This document shows, one piece after another, positions 1 to 7,098 of a stretch of DNA of 8,808 nt. A program made the position numbers and the translations under genes. The notes under the pieces are model-generated. The model searched no databases. It saw only the letters and a program-made list of their open reading frames with translations, and was not told the DNA's origin. This stretch comes from Saprospiraceae bacterium (lineage in GTDB: Bacteria; Bacteroidota; Bacteroidia; Chitinophagales; Saprospiraceae): assembly GCA_007128085.1 (NCBI GenBank), contig SKYC01000192.1, positions 1-8,808 on the forward strand. The letters run 5' to 3'. The first letter of the stretch is position 1. Each line of letters begins with the position of its first letter.

Positions 1-453
1 CTCCTCGTCCGTATAGAAAACGACGGAACGATACTGAGTACCTGCATCGGCTCCCTGTCGGTTGAGGGTGGTGGGATCGTGGGTGCTCCAGAAAACTTCC
101 AGAATTTTTTCAGTGGGAATGACTTCCGGGTCGTAAGTAATTTGAACCACTTCGGCATGACCGGTATTTCCACTAACCACTTCCCGGTAGGCCGGATTTT
201 TGATATGGCCGCCCGAAAATCCCGAAACGGCAGATTTTACTCCCCGCAATTCTTGAAAAATGGCCTCTACACACCAAAAGCATCCCGCTCCCAGTGTAAT
301 TTGTTCGTAATTGTCCATGTCCGACGTCTTGTTTAAAAATTTCTTCTCCTGTTGAACGATGTTCGATATGCGCTCGTTTTGCGAACAAGCTGTTTGGCAT
401 AAGAAAACCATTCCCATTCCACAGATTAAAAACAGCTGCTTAACAGTCGTCAT
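1..453 (-). CDS. msrA: Exported peptide methionine sulfoxide reductase A (3' part cut off by window edge)
   Basis: MsrA reduces methionine-S-sulfoxide in oxidised proteins back to methionine. I translated the minus strand from the ATG at 453-451: 151 codons are present and the C-terminus lies off the left edge. The family signature GCFWC is at residues 57-61, with Cys58 the expected nucleophile and Glu63 the expected acid. It is followed by a GFSGG block (78-82, the usual GYxGG), GHAEVV (98-103), TYDP (106-109), and an FW..HDPTT...QGAD.GTQYRS block near the end. Residues 1-31 look like an export signal: a basic start, a hydrophobic core, then TACSQN, so the protein is probably periplasmic, possibly a lipoprotein. 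Gln at -3 makes the lipobox non-canonical. The ATG overlaps the stop of the upstream lipoprotein gene as ATGA, suggesting coupled translation. The recycling cysteines and any fused MsrB domain would lie outside the window. Confidence 0.95.
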   Translation of the reverse strand, partial: MTTVKQLFLICGMGMVFLCQTACSQNERISNIVQQEKKFLNKTSDMDNYEQITLGAGCFWCVEAIFQELRGVKSAVSGFSGGHIKNPAYREVVSGNTGHAEVVQITYDPEVIPTEKILEVFWSTHDPTTLNRQGADAGTQYRSVVFYTDEE

Positions 454-1394
454 TGTGATGTGTTTAAAGTGTCCGAAGTAGAAACAAAACCGCCGGGCAT
501 AAGTTCTTCAAATTTGTGCTGATCCTGTGGGCGATTGTGATTCCAGTAATCAATTCGGGTGGTGCGGTAACGACTGGCTTTGTGAACCACCCTTTCCTGG
601 CGGCTGAAAAACTCTTCCTCCCACGACAATATGCGGTGTGGAAATTCCTCTTCAAAAGCGATTCTCAGTCGGCGGTTTATGGCCGGAATGTACAATTCGT
701 AGCTCATGCCATCCCCGGTCTGCCTCAGGTGGGCGTGGGCCGAGTGCACTTCGGGGCGTGCTATCCGATCCCGCAGATTAAAATTTCCCGCGATGATTTC
801 AAAGGTGTCGGTCGGAAGGTAATCGGGAGCCAGTCTGATGAGCGACCATAGTTCGTCTTCCTGCCATACGCGCTCAAAATTTTTACTCTGATCCCCCTGT
901 CTTTCAAAATAGGAAAAAGAGCGGTGTTCCCATTGTTGTCCCCGGAGGTTCCACTGTGCGTAATATTGACCGCACCACTCCATGGCACCGGACGATATTT
1001 TAATGGCCCGACCCGAATTTTGTCCCTCTATCGGAGAAAAAACCGAAGACATTTTACTGTAGGGATATATACCGGTCTGAAACTCTTTGGTTTTAATCAT
1101 CTTGAAAATCGTCAGAGTTTCCTGACCCTCCACGTCTTCCATGTCCGGTTTTACCTGTTTTTCGGGATCGAATTCCTCGGTGACAAAAATCAGTGTAACG
1201 GTGCCGGGGTAGGTGGTTCCGTATTGTCCTTGTTCCAGCTTATAGGTCGTAATTTCCGCCTGGCCCGAAAACCAATAATCGGAAAAAGGACCATCGGTTT
1301 GTATTTCAATAGGCGGGTCTGCTTTCCCCTTGCAATTAGAAAAGAGAATGGGGGTAATGACTGCAAAAAAAACGAAAAAAAAGTGTACCTTCAT
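450..1394 (-). CDS. Putative lipoprotein of unknown function, conserved Bacteroidetes type
   Basis: A protein of 314 residues from the ATG at 1394. An in-frame ATG at 1436 would add 14 residues, but it lies upstream of the predicted -7 box (1421-1428), so the transcript would not contain it; I therefore prefer 1394. The N-terminus has a hydrophobic stretch ending in LFSNCKG, with Cys21 a candidate lipidation site although the lipobox is loose. The mature part is soluble-looking and rich in aromatic and charged residues, with blocks SDYWFSGQAE (38-47), TGIYPYSKMSSVFSP (107-121) and EWCGQYYAQ (139-147). From memory, similar Bacteroidetes proteins are sometimes labelled 'septum formation inhibitor Maf'; I see no Maf nucleotide-pyrophosphatase motif and would not use that name. 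It is the first gene of a two-gene unit with msrA. Function unknown; an outer-membrane or periplasmic role is inferred only from the signal and the partner. Confidence 0.85.
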   Translation of the reverse strand: MKVHFFFVFFAVITPILFSNCKGKADPPIEIQTDGPFSDYWFSGQAEITTYKLEQGQYGTTYPGTVTLIFVTEEFDPEKQVKPDMEDVEGQETLTIFKMIKTKEFQTGIYPYSKMSSVFSPIEGQNSGRAIKISSGAMEWCGQYYAQWNLRGQQWEHRSFSYFERQGDQSKNFERVWQEDELWSLIRLAPDYLPTDTFEIIAGNFNLRDRIARPEVHSAHAHLRQTGDGMSYELYIPAINRRLRIAFEEEFPHRILSWEEEFFSRQERVVHKASRYRTTRIDYWNHNRPQDQHKFEELMPGGFVSTSDTLNTSQ

Positions 1395-1420
1395 AGGTCG
1401 GATGAATTTGATAATGGCTC

Positions 1421-1451
1421 TAAAGATAAAAAACAAAATGCCATTTTCAAA
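1421..1451 (-). promoter_or_regulatory. Bacteroidetes-type promoter for the lipoprotein-msrA unit
   Basis: Reading the minus strand, TTTG (1451-1448) is followed after exactly 19 bases by TATCTTTA (1428-1421). The known Bacteroidetes primary sigma consensus is TTTG, about 19 bases, then TAnnTTTG, so only the last base of the -7 box differs. Transcription would begin around 1414, giving a short leader of about 20 bases before the ATG at 1394. This decides the start codon in favour of 1394 over 1436. Confidence 0.6.
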
Positions 1452-1523
1452 GTTTTATTCCAGCGATCATTTATTTGTAAACATTGAGGTTTAGGCGGAG
1501 GCGAGAAAAATAATTGAATAAGA

Positions 1524-1886
1524 TTGAATCAACAGGGCTGGACATTTCTGGATGATTTTGGCGGGCAGCACAAGGTGGGCATCTACCATGCGCCCGGCAG
1601 TGGGAATTTGATGATCTATTGCAATTCCAAAATAGTTCTCATCGATTTTCTGGTGCGTGAACCCAAGGACTATTCTTTTTTTATCAATGAGGAATTTTGC
1701 GAGATAAAAGTGGAAAAAGATGAAAATGAAGACTTCAGCTACCGCTTTCAGGTCAATAAAAGGGTGGACACTCCACTGAACCGATTGAGAGAATCCAGAG
1801 AAAAAAGGTACCTGACCTATGCGTTAATTTCCATATTCTTATTTATTTTGTTCCTCGTAGTGATCGTGTATTTATTCTACAGATAA
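1524..1886 (+). CDS. Small tail-anchored membrane protein, unknown function
   Basis: A 120-residue protein that I do not recognise. It starts at TTG (1524); an in-frame stop at 1515-1517 and the lack of any ATG before residue 29 leave TTG as the only conventional start. Residues 1-80 look like a small, beta-rich soluble domain (for example KVGIYHAPGSGNLMIYC and KIVLIDFLV). A basic, helical linker follows (RLRESREKR, about 88-96), then one strongly hydrophobic segment at about 97-118 ending YLFYR, so it is probably anchored by its C-terminus with the bulk in the cytoplasm. It lies 11 bases upstream of scpB on the same strand and is probably co-transcribed. A TTTATTTG box at 1470-1477 (7 of 8 to the -7 consensus, without a matching -33 box) could be its promoter, but that is weak. 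Confidence 0.75.
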   Translation: MNQQGWTFLDDFGGQHKVGIYHAPGSGNLMIYCNSKIVLIDFLVREPKDYSFFINEEFCEIKVEKDENEDFSYRFQVNKRVDTPLNRLRESREKRYLTYALISIFLFILFLVVIVYLFYR

Positions 1887-1897
1887 AATTCAGATTT

Positions 1898-2539
1898 TTG
1901 GAGAAGTTAGATTTGTACGTGGAAAGCGTATTGTTTGCAGCGAGAGAACCGGTGAGTTTTGACCAATTGCACAAATTGCTGACCTCTCAATTGGAGTGGG
2001 CAGTAGATCAACAGCAGTTGCGCGAATCCCTGACGAGGATTACTGAAAAATATCAAAGCGACCGGTTCCCCTTTGAGATCATTTCCATGAATCACGGTTA
2101 CGTATTCATGTCCAAACCCGAGTTCCATCCGCTGATCGCAGAATACCTGAAGTTGAGTTCGGGAAAAAAACTGACCAAAACAGCCATGGAAACACTCGCC
2201 ATTGTGGCCTATAAACAACCCGTTACCCGGGTGGAAATCAGCAATATAAGGGGGGTGAATGCCGACTATATCATTCAAAAATTACTCGAAAAAGACCTGA
2301 TTGCCATTGCCGGCAGATCCGAAGAGGTGGGCAGGCCTTTATTGTACAAAACTTCTGAACGCTTTTTGGAGTATTTTGGTTTAAAGGACATAAGCGAGTT
2401 GCCAAAACTCAGAGAAATCCTTACTGAGGGCGAGAGCGAAGCGGGTGAGCACGCACCTATTGAAGGAGTGCCAATTGAACAAAAATTGACCAATGAATCA
2501 TCAAATGGAGACCACAGAAGAGAAACCACTGATCAATAA
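1898..2539 (+). CDS. scpB: Segregation and condensation protein B
   Basis: ScpB is the small dimeric winged-helix subunit (kite protein) of the bacterial SMC-ScpAB condensin, which compacts and separates replicated chromosomes in the cytoplasm. At 213 residues it has the usual length. The first winged helix starts with YVESVLFAAREPVSFDQL (7-24) and includes GYVFMSKPEF (67-76). The second carries the most conserved family block, ETLAIVAYKQPVTR (98-111) followed by EISNIRGVNADYIIQKLLE, then GRSEEVGRPLLYKTSERFLEYFGL (139-162). Residues after about 175 form an acidic, low-complexity tail. The start is TTG at 1898 with no clear ribosome binding site. Its 3' end overlaps the next gene by 47 bases in another frame. 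The partner scpA is not in this window; the upstream neighbour is the small membrane protein. Confidence 0.95.
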   Translation: MEKLDLYVESVLFAAREPVSFDQLHKLLTSQLEWAVDQQQLRESLTRITEKYQSDRFPFEIISMNHGYVFMSKPEFHPLIAEYLKLSSGKKLTKTAMETLAIVAYKQPVTRVEISNIRGVNADYIIQKLLEKDLIAIAGRSEEVGRPLLYKTSERFLEYFGLKDISELPKLREILTEGESEAGEHAPIEGVPIEQKLTNESSNGDHRRETTDQ

Positions 2540-3044
2540 AATTGCGCAGAGCGGTTTGATTACCATAGATCTTGAAAAGTTTTACCCCGCGGAAGAGTGG
2601 GTTGAGATCGATCTGGCGGACTACCTTTTTAAAGGATTGATTCTGAAAGAAAAAGAATTCAGAGAAAAGGTGAGAAACAGCCCGTGGGAAGAGATGCATG
2701 GGAAAATACTGCGGGTGTTTTGTTCGACCGACGCCATTGTTCCTCCCTGGGCTTATATGCTGATCGGCAAGCATGCCATGCCGGGGGTTCGCTATATAGG
2801 TTATGGAGACAGAGACTCCATTTTATCTGCCGTCATCAAAGAAAATCTGGAACAGAATTTGAAGGAAGAACAATACGCGGACAAGAGAATTCTCGTCAAG
2901 GGGTGTTCCACCAAACAGATACCCAGGGATGTGTATTTCTCCATTACTGAACGGCTGCTGCCTTACTGTAAATCCTTGATGTACGGTGAGGCTTGTTCCA
3001 ATGTACCCATCTTCAAACAGCCCGTTAGCAGAAGGAGAAACTGA
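2493..3044 (+). CDS. DUF2480 family protein
   Basis: A 183-residue soluble protein with no signal peptide or membrane segment. I recognise the DUF2480 pattern: LITIDLEKFYP near the start (22-32), DYLFKGLILKEKEFRE (43-58), CSTDAIVPPWAYM (77-89), ILVKGCSTKQIP (133-144), and the C-terminal KSLMYGEACSNVPIF (160-174). To my knowledge the family is restricted largely to Bacteroidetes and has no established biochemical function. The conserved Cys77, Cys138 and Cys168 might bind a metal, but that is speculation. The start may be ATG 2493 (used here, 47-base overlap with scpB) or ATG 2505 (residue 5); neither has a good ribosome binding site, which is common in this phylum. Translational coupling to scpB is likely. 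Confidence 0.88.
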   Translation: MNHQMETTEEKPLINKIAQSGLITIDLEKFYPAEEWVEIDLADYLFKGLILKEKEFREKVRNSPWEEMHGKILRVFCSTDAIVPPWAYMLIGKHAMPGVRYIGYGDRDSILSAVIKENLEQNLKEEQYADKRILVKGCSTKQIPRDVYFSITERLLPYCKSLMYGEACSNVPIFKQPVSRRRN

Positions 3045-3107
3045 GTTGAGTTAGACAGTCCGCAGATCAGAAAATATTTTTTTTAAAAAAATTAAAACGC
3101 CAAAGTC

Positions 3108-4076
3108 ATGAACAGGGGACTGACCATATTCAACATCGCACTGAGTTCAGTGCTGATCATTTTTATCCTCTCCTCCTATTTGACCGATGATAAGCCATCG
3201 ATCAATTCGCAAAAACTTCTGGAAAAGGAAGAGGGATCTATTCACATTGCACAGAACATCCGATCTGTTCAGATAAAAGACGATTACTATTTTGCCGGAG
3301 AAAGGGTTCCGGTGGAAAACTTTGACATTAGAGAGCGTCTTGAGAGGGAGTTGCTGGTCAATACTTACTGGCACTCCAGTACTGCTCTGAACATCAAAAT
3401 GGCCAATCGCTTCTTTCCGATCATTGAACCGATACTGGAAGAAGAGGGCATACCCGATGATTTTAAATACCTGGCAGTGGCTGAGAGCAATCTTAGAAAT
3501 GTAACCTCTCCCGCCGGAGCCAAGGGGATATGGCAGTTTTTGGCCAATACGGGACGGGCTTACGGCCTGGAAATCAACTCCGAGGTAGATGAGCGCTATC
3601 ACTACGAGAAAGCCACTCGCGCTGCCTGCCGCTATCTTAAGGATTACTACGATAAATTGGGGAGCTGGACGCTGGTAGCAGCGGCCTACAACATGGGGGG
3701 TCCCAGGTTGGAGCGTTTTTTAAAAGACCAGCGCGCCCTGGATTATTACGACGTAAATCTCTTTGAAGAAACCAACAGATACGTCTTTCGCATTCTGGCG
3801 TTCAAAGAAATTATGGAAAACCCCGAGGAATACGGATTTTTTATCTCGCCCGAGAATATGTACCCCCCTTTTGAAGACCTCGAGTTGATTGAAGTCGGTC
3901 AACCAATTGCCAATCTCGGCGATTTTGCTGCCGATCACGGTATTTCTTATCGCATGCTGAAGGTCTACAATCCCTGGTTGATTAAAGGTAGCCTGGAAAG
4001 TGTCGGCAACACAAATTACCAGATAGCTGTGCCGGTTGAGAGAACCGTTATCGGTGAGGACGGGATTACCGACTAA
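3108..4076 (+). CDS. Membrane-anchored MltD-like lytic transglycosylase (SLT domain)
   Basis: Lytic transglycosylases of the SLT/GH23 fold cleave peptidoglycan glycan strands non-hydrolytically, leaving 1,6-anhydro-muramic acid ends; the enzyme acts outside the inner membrane. The 322-residue protein has an uncleaved-looking N-terminal membrane segment (about 5-24). The catalytic domain spans about 95-240: YLAVAESNLRNVTSPAGAKGIWQF, where Glu126 is the expected catalytic acid, and AAAYNMGG (191-198), the conserved substrate-cleft motif. Residues about 262-310 (VGQPIANLGDFAADHGIS...LKVYNPWL...IAVP) resemble one degenerate LysM or LysM-like peptidoglycan-binding repeat; classical MltD has two or more LysM repeats. 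The ATG at 3108 has no strong ribosome binding site. An AT-rich stretch with TATTTTTT (3075-3082) lies upstream, so it may have its own promoter as well as read-through from the DUF2480 gene 63 bases away. Confidence 0.9.
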   Translation: MNRGLTIFNIALSSVLIIFILSSYLTDDKPSINSQKLLEKEEGSIHIAQNIRSVQIKDDYYFAGERVPVENFDIRERLERELLVNTYWHSSTALNIKMANRFFPIIEPILEEEGIPDDFKYLAVAESNLRNVTSPAGAKGIWQFLANTGRAYGLEINSEVDERYHYEKATRAACRYLKDYYDKLGSWTLVAAAYNMGGPRLERFLKDQRALDYYDVNLFEETNRYVFRILAFKEIMENPEEYGFFISPENMYPPFEDLELIEVGQPIANLGDFAADHGISYRMLKVYNPWLIKGSLESVGNTNYQIAVPVERTVIGEDGITD

Positions 4077-4272
4077 ATCGGCTTATTTTTCAGGCAAAGG
4101 TTTTTCAGCGTATTAACCTCAGTTCAATTATTTTCGCGACGCATAATTCATTCCCAATTATTTGCCGCGCCCCCAACTAGCCGTGCCCCCCAACCAATGA
4201 ATTGGGGATTGGAGGGTTGGCGGACGGCCTGAGCACAACCGCTGTGAACCCGGCAATGGTTTTTTCCAAAAA
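4077..4272. other. Convergent intergenic stretch with GC-rich palindromes
   Basis: About 196 bases between the stop codons of the transglycosylase and dsbD genes, holding no gene I can support. The left half is AT-rich and plain. Positions 4161-4260 are GC-rich and contain CCCCCAAC twice plus the hairpin-forming repeat listed separately. I see no classical hairpin followed by a run of T for either gene. A perfect 7-bp inverted repeat, TTCCAAA (4264-4270) with TTTGGAA (4276-4282), surrounds the dsbD stop codon, but it has A residues rather than T residues on its 3' side in the dsbD direction. Confidence 0.5.
4184..4220. repeat. Hairpin repeat shared with the right end of the window
   Basis: CCCCAA (4188-4193) pairs with TTGGGG (4202-4207) over an 8-base loop. 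An alternative is CCAAT (4194-4198) with ATTGG (4201-4205), and CCAACC (4190-4195) can also pair with GGTTGG (4215-4220). The left part, TGCCCCCCAA then TGAATTGGGG, recurs at 8561-8580 with a 4-base gap and one mismatch in the aligned bases, which suggests a dispersed intergenic repeat rather than a gene-specific terminator. Confidence 0.5.
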
Positions 4273-6942
4273 TTATTTGGAATCGGTTTGTTCTTCATCC
4301 TCTGCTTCTCCCAGTCTTGCCATTTCGTTGAAGCGATCGAGTCCACACTCCAAAAACGCCCGATAGCGATCCCTGTACGGCATATAGCCCACCGGTTCGT
4401 TTAAAACTTCTCCATCGGGAGTGGCCAGAACATAATAGGGTTGAGCATTTCTGTCGAAGTGAATGGCCTGGAAATCCGCCCATTGATTGCCCACATTCCG
4501 CATGAGTCGGTTACTGAAAGCCGAAGTATAAGGTTCATCCAGCGGGGTGCGATCATCTACGTAAAGCGAGATCAGGACGTAATCGTCATTGATCATATTG
4601 TAGATTCTATCGTCCGACCACACCTGATCTTCCATACGGCGGCAATTCACACATCCGTGACCCGTGAAGTCGATCAATACCGGCTTGTTTTGGCTTTTGG
4701 CGTACTTCATTCCCTCCTGAAAATCCTTGAAGCAATTCAGGTTGAGGGGGCAGGTGTTTGGGAAAATATAACTGTGCCCTGCCGGGGGTGCCAATCCACT
4801 CAGGAGGTTGGGTGTTACAAATCCCTGAGATTGATCGCTGACCCTGAATCCGAGCGCAAAGTAAATGGATACCAGTATCATCAGACTGGCCAATATTCCG
4901 CGGGTAGCGGTAATCTTTTTAACCGGCGAATCGTGCGGAAATTTAATGTAACCCAGGGCGTATAAAGCGAGGCCCATCGAACACATTATCCACAGAGCCA
5001 GAAACGCCTCGTAGGGCAGAATTTTCCATCCCATGGTCAAGTCGGCTATGGAGAGGAACTTCAAAGCCAGAGCGATCTCCACAAATCCGAGACTGACTTT
5101 TACACTGTTCATCCACCCTCCCGATTTCGGCATGGAGTTTAACCAGCCCGGGAAAGCCGCGAAAAGTGCAAAGGGAAGGGCCAGGGCCAGACTGAATCCA
5201 AACATCCCCACCAGAGGACCTACGGGCACCACTCCAAGGAGAGTAGGACCACCCCCGGTAACGGTGGCTACCAAAAGGGTTCCGATGATGGGCCCGGTAC
5301 AGGAAAAGGAGACCAATGAGAGCGTAAATGCCATGAAAAATATGCCCATTAAACCGCCCTGATCGGCCGCAGAATCGGTTTTGTTGACCCAGGAACTGGG
5401 CAGGGTGAGTTCAAAGTAGCCAAAAAAGGAAATGGCAAAAACAATAAATAAAATGGCAAAGATGATATTGAACCAGGCGTTGGTCGCCAACAGATTCAAG
5501 GCGTCAGCGCCAAACATACCGGTAATGAACAATCCCATTGCAACGTAGATAATAATGATGGACAAACCGTAAATGATGGCGTTTTTTATCCCCTTGGCTT
5601 TGTCCGTACTGCTCTTGGTGAAAAAACTGACAGTGAGGGGAATCATGGGGAAGACACAAGGTGTCAGAATGGCCACCAGGCCACCTAAAAATCCAAAGAT
5701 AAATACCCACCAGAAACTACTGGTGTCCCTCTTCTCAGTCGTGGTATCTTCGCCGCAGTTGAAGGTGGCGCCGTCGTGATTGAACTCGTAAAACACCGGT
5801 GTGCCTTCACCCAGGGTGCTGCGTTGTTCGCCCGCAATTCCATCTTTGTCTGTACTCTTTCCGTCGTCAAAAACGAATTCCCCGGTGGCGGGGTCGAGCG
5901 AAAAATCCAGGGCGATGGGTGACAGACACTGAATGTCATCGCAGGCCATGAATTCAATAAAGCCCGCAATTTCCTCACTCTCATCCAAAACCCTCACAGA
6001 GATGGTGTATCGGGCATCGTTCATGAGCTTGGTGGCCTCCATTTCAAAAAAGGGATCGTAGCCCGAAAAAATGTTGGACCCCGATTCATCCAGTGGGGTG
6101 TGAATTTCGTAATGGGGACCGTCGAAGAGAAAAACCTCTGTTGGCAAGGGGCCGTCGTCCGGATCCATTTTATGAGAATATATCGCCCACTCACCCTCTA
6201 TGAGGCCGTCAAAAATAAAGGTAAATACCCCATCGCCTTCATCGACTACTTCAGCCGACCACTGCACGGGGTTTACCATTCCCGAGGATTGGCCACCCGA
6301 ACCGATTTCTGTATCGTCCGATTCACCCAGGTTTATGGATCCGATGGATGAAGGAGCCTCGTCTGTTTCTGTTTGCGCATCTTCGGTTTCTTCCGGTGCG
6401 GGCGCACTTCCGTAGCTGCTTATTTCTTTTTCACAAATCACCTCCTGAGAGTAGGACACGCGCTCTCCGTCAATGGCCTCTGCAAGAGAGATTTCAAAGT
6501 CTTCGGGCATGGGCGGCAGACAACGGGTGTTGTCGCAGGTCATGAATTCGTGGTAACCGACAATGACTGCATGGGGATTGTCAGAGGTAACAGACTGGAT
6601 AAATACAGCTCTTTCACTGTACTTCATTAGATTCATTGCAAAAAACTCGTCGTATCCCACTTCGCCATTTCCACACTCCTCTGTTTCTCCTACCCATTGT
6701 ACGTCATCGTTTTCTTCAAAAATAAAGTGGGTCGGAAGCGGACCGTCGTCCCTTTCAATATGTTGACTGTACATGTACCAGCCGGGATCAATATCGGCTG
6801 TAAACACCAAATCGTAAGCGTTTTCCCCGGTTTTAAAAACCTGATGAGAAATAGTTACAGGTTCCAGCATTTGAGCATGGGTAGAAAAAATGCCTCCAAA
6901 TACCAGCAGGAAGAGAATAGGTAAAATACGTATGGGTTTCAT
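4273..6942 (-). CDS. dsbD: Thiol:disulfide interchange protein DsbD with duplicated N-terminal domain
   Basis: DsbD carries electrons from cytoplasmic thioredoxin across the inner membrane to periplasmic proteins. From ATG 6942 it has 889 residues, against roughly 570-700 for typical DsbD. Order: signal peptide (1-23, ending THAQ); first DsbD-alpha/DsbC_N-like domain (about 24-155) with WYMYSQ and the cysteine pair Cys136/Cys141 in CDNTRCLPP; an acidic Ser/Glu/Thr-rich linker (about 175-220); second alpha-like domain (about 224-350) with WAIYSH and Cys334/Cys339 in CDDIQCLSP; a membrane domain of about eight or nine helices (410-700) with TPCVFPMIP (Cys429) and SFSCTGPIIG (Cys548), the redox pair; and a C-terminal thioredoxin domain (about 735-872) with GCVNC (CxxC 764-767). 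All expected cysteines are present. An upstream in-frame ATG at 6996 would add 18 residues before the signal peptide and lies next to the predicted -7 box, so I prefer 6942. Confidence 0.95.
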   Translation of the reverse strand: MKPIRILPILFLLVFGGIFSTHAQMLEPVTISHQVFKTGENAYDLVFTADIDPGWYMYSQHIERDDGPLPTHFIFEENDDVQWVGETEECGNGEVGYDEFFAMNLMKYSERAVFIQSVTSDNPHAVIVGYHEFMTCDNTRCLPPMPEDFEISLAEAIDGERVSYSQEVICEKEISSYGSAPAPEETEDAQTETDEAPSSIGSINLGESDDTEIGSGGQSSGMVNPVQWSAEVVDEGDGVFTFIFDGLIEGEWAIYSHKMDPDDGPLPTEVFLFDGPHYEIHTPLDESGSNIFSGYDPFFEMEATKLMNDARYTISVRVLDESEEIAGFIEFMACDDIQCLSPIALDFSLDPATGEFVFDDGKSTDKDGIAGEQRSTLGEGTPVFYEFNHDGATFNCGEDTTTEKRDTSSFWWVFIFGFLGGLVAILTPCVFPMIPLTVSFFTKSSTDKAKGIKNAIIYGLSIIIIYVAMGLFITGMFGADALNLLATNAWFNIIFAILFIVFAISFFGYFELTLPSSWVNKTDSAADQGGLMGIFFMAFTLSLVSFSCTGPIIGTLLVATVTGGGPTLLGVVPVGPLVGMFGFSLALALPFALFAAFPGWLNSMPKSGGWMNSVKVSLGFVEIALALKFLSIADLTMGWKILPYEAFLALWIMCSMGLALYALGYIKFPHDSPVKKITATRGILASLMILVSIYFALGFRVSDQSQGFVTPNLLSGLAPPAGHSYIFPNTCPLNLNCFKDFQEGMKYAKSQNKPVLIDFTGHGCVNCRRMEDQVWSDDRIYNMINDDYVLISLYVDDRTPLDEPYTSAFSNRLMRNVGNQWADFQAIHFDRNAQPYYVLATPDGEVLNEPVGYMPYRDRYRAFLECGLDRFNEMARLGEAEDEEQTDSK

Positions 6943-6998
6943 GAAATCACGTTTGTTAGACAAAGCAAAAAAATAACGGTATTTTGCCGGATTCATTA

Positions 6999-7006
6999 CA
7001 AATTTA
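6999..7006 (-). promoter_or_regulatory. Putative -7 box for dsbD
   Basis: TAAATTTG on the minus strand matches the Bacteroidetes -7 consensus TAnnTTTG completely. No TTTG is present at the expected -33 distance. Transcription would begin about 7 bases downstream, giving a leader of about 50 bases before ATG 6942 and placing ATG 6996 at or before the transcript start. This implies dsbD need not depend on purQ read-through. Confidence 0.4.
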
Positions 7007-7098
7007 CATCAACTTCCGCCGGACTATGGTCTTTTATGAAATTGTTAACCCACGGGGCGTCTGTCGTAAGAGAACAAAAGTGATTCATCCCGCGGGAA

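Noticed and set aside
173..400. 75-residue minus-strand open frame
   Set aside because: Out-of-frame shadow of msrA, which has clear family motifs in the other frame.
450..1394. Maf-type septum formation inhibitor
   Set aside because: The protein is a signal-peptide-bearing lipoprotein without the nucleotide pyrophosphatase motifs of Maf; the name appears to be a carried-over label.
924..1487. 187-residue plus-strand open frame
   Set aside because: Antisense to the lipoprotein gene; composition is atypical and no domain is visible, whereas the minus-strand frame has a signal peptide and promoter.
4441..4965. 174-residue plus-strand open frame
   Set aside because: Antisense shadow within the thioredoxin and membrane domains of dsbD.
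7088..7097. TCCCGCGGGA palindrome as a purQ terminator
   Set aside because: The palindrome has no loop and no following T run, so it is unlikely to work as an intrinsic terminator.
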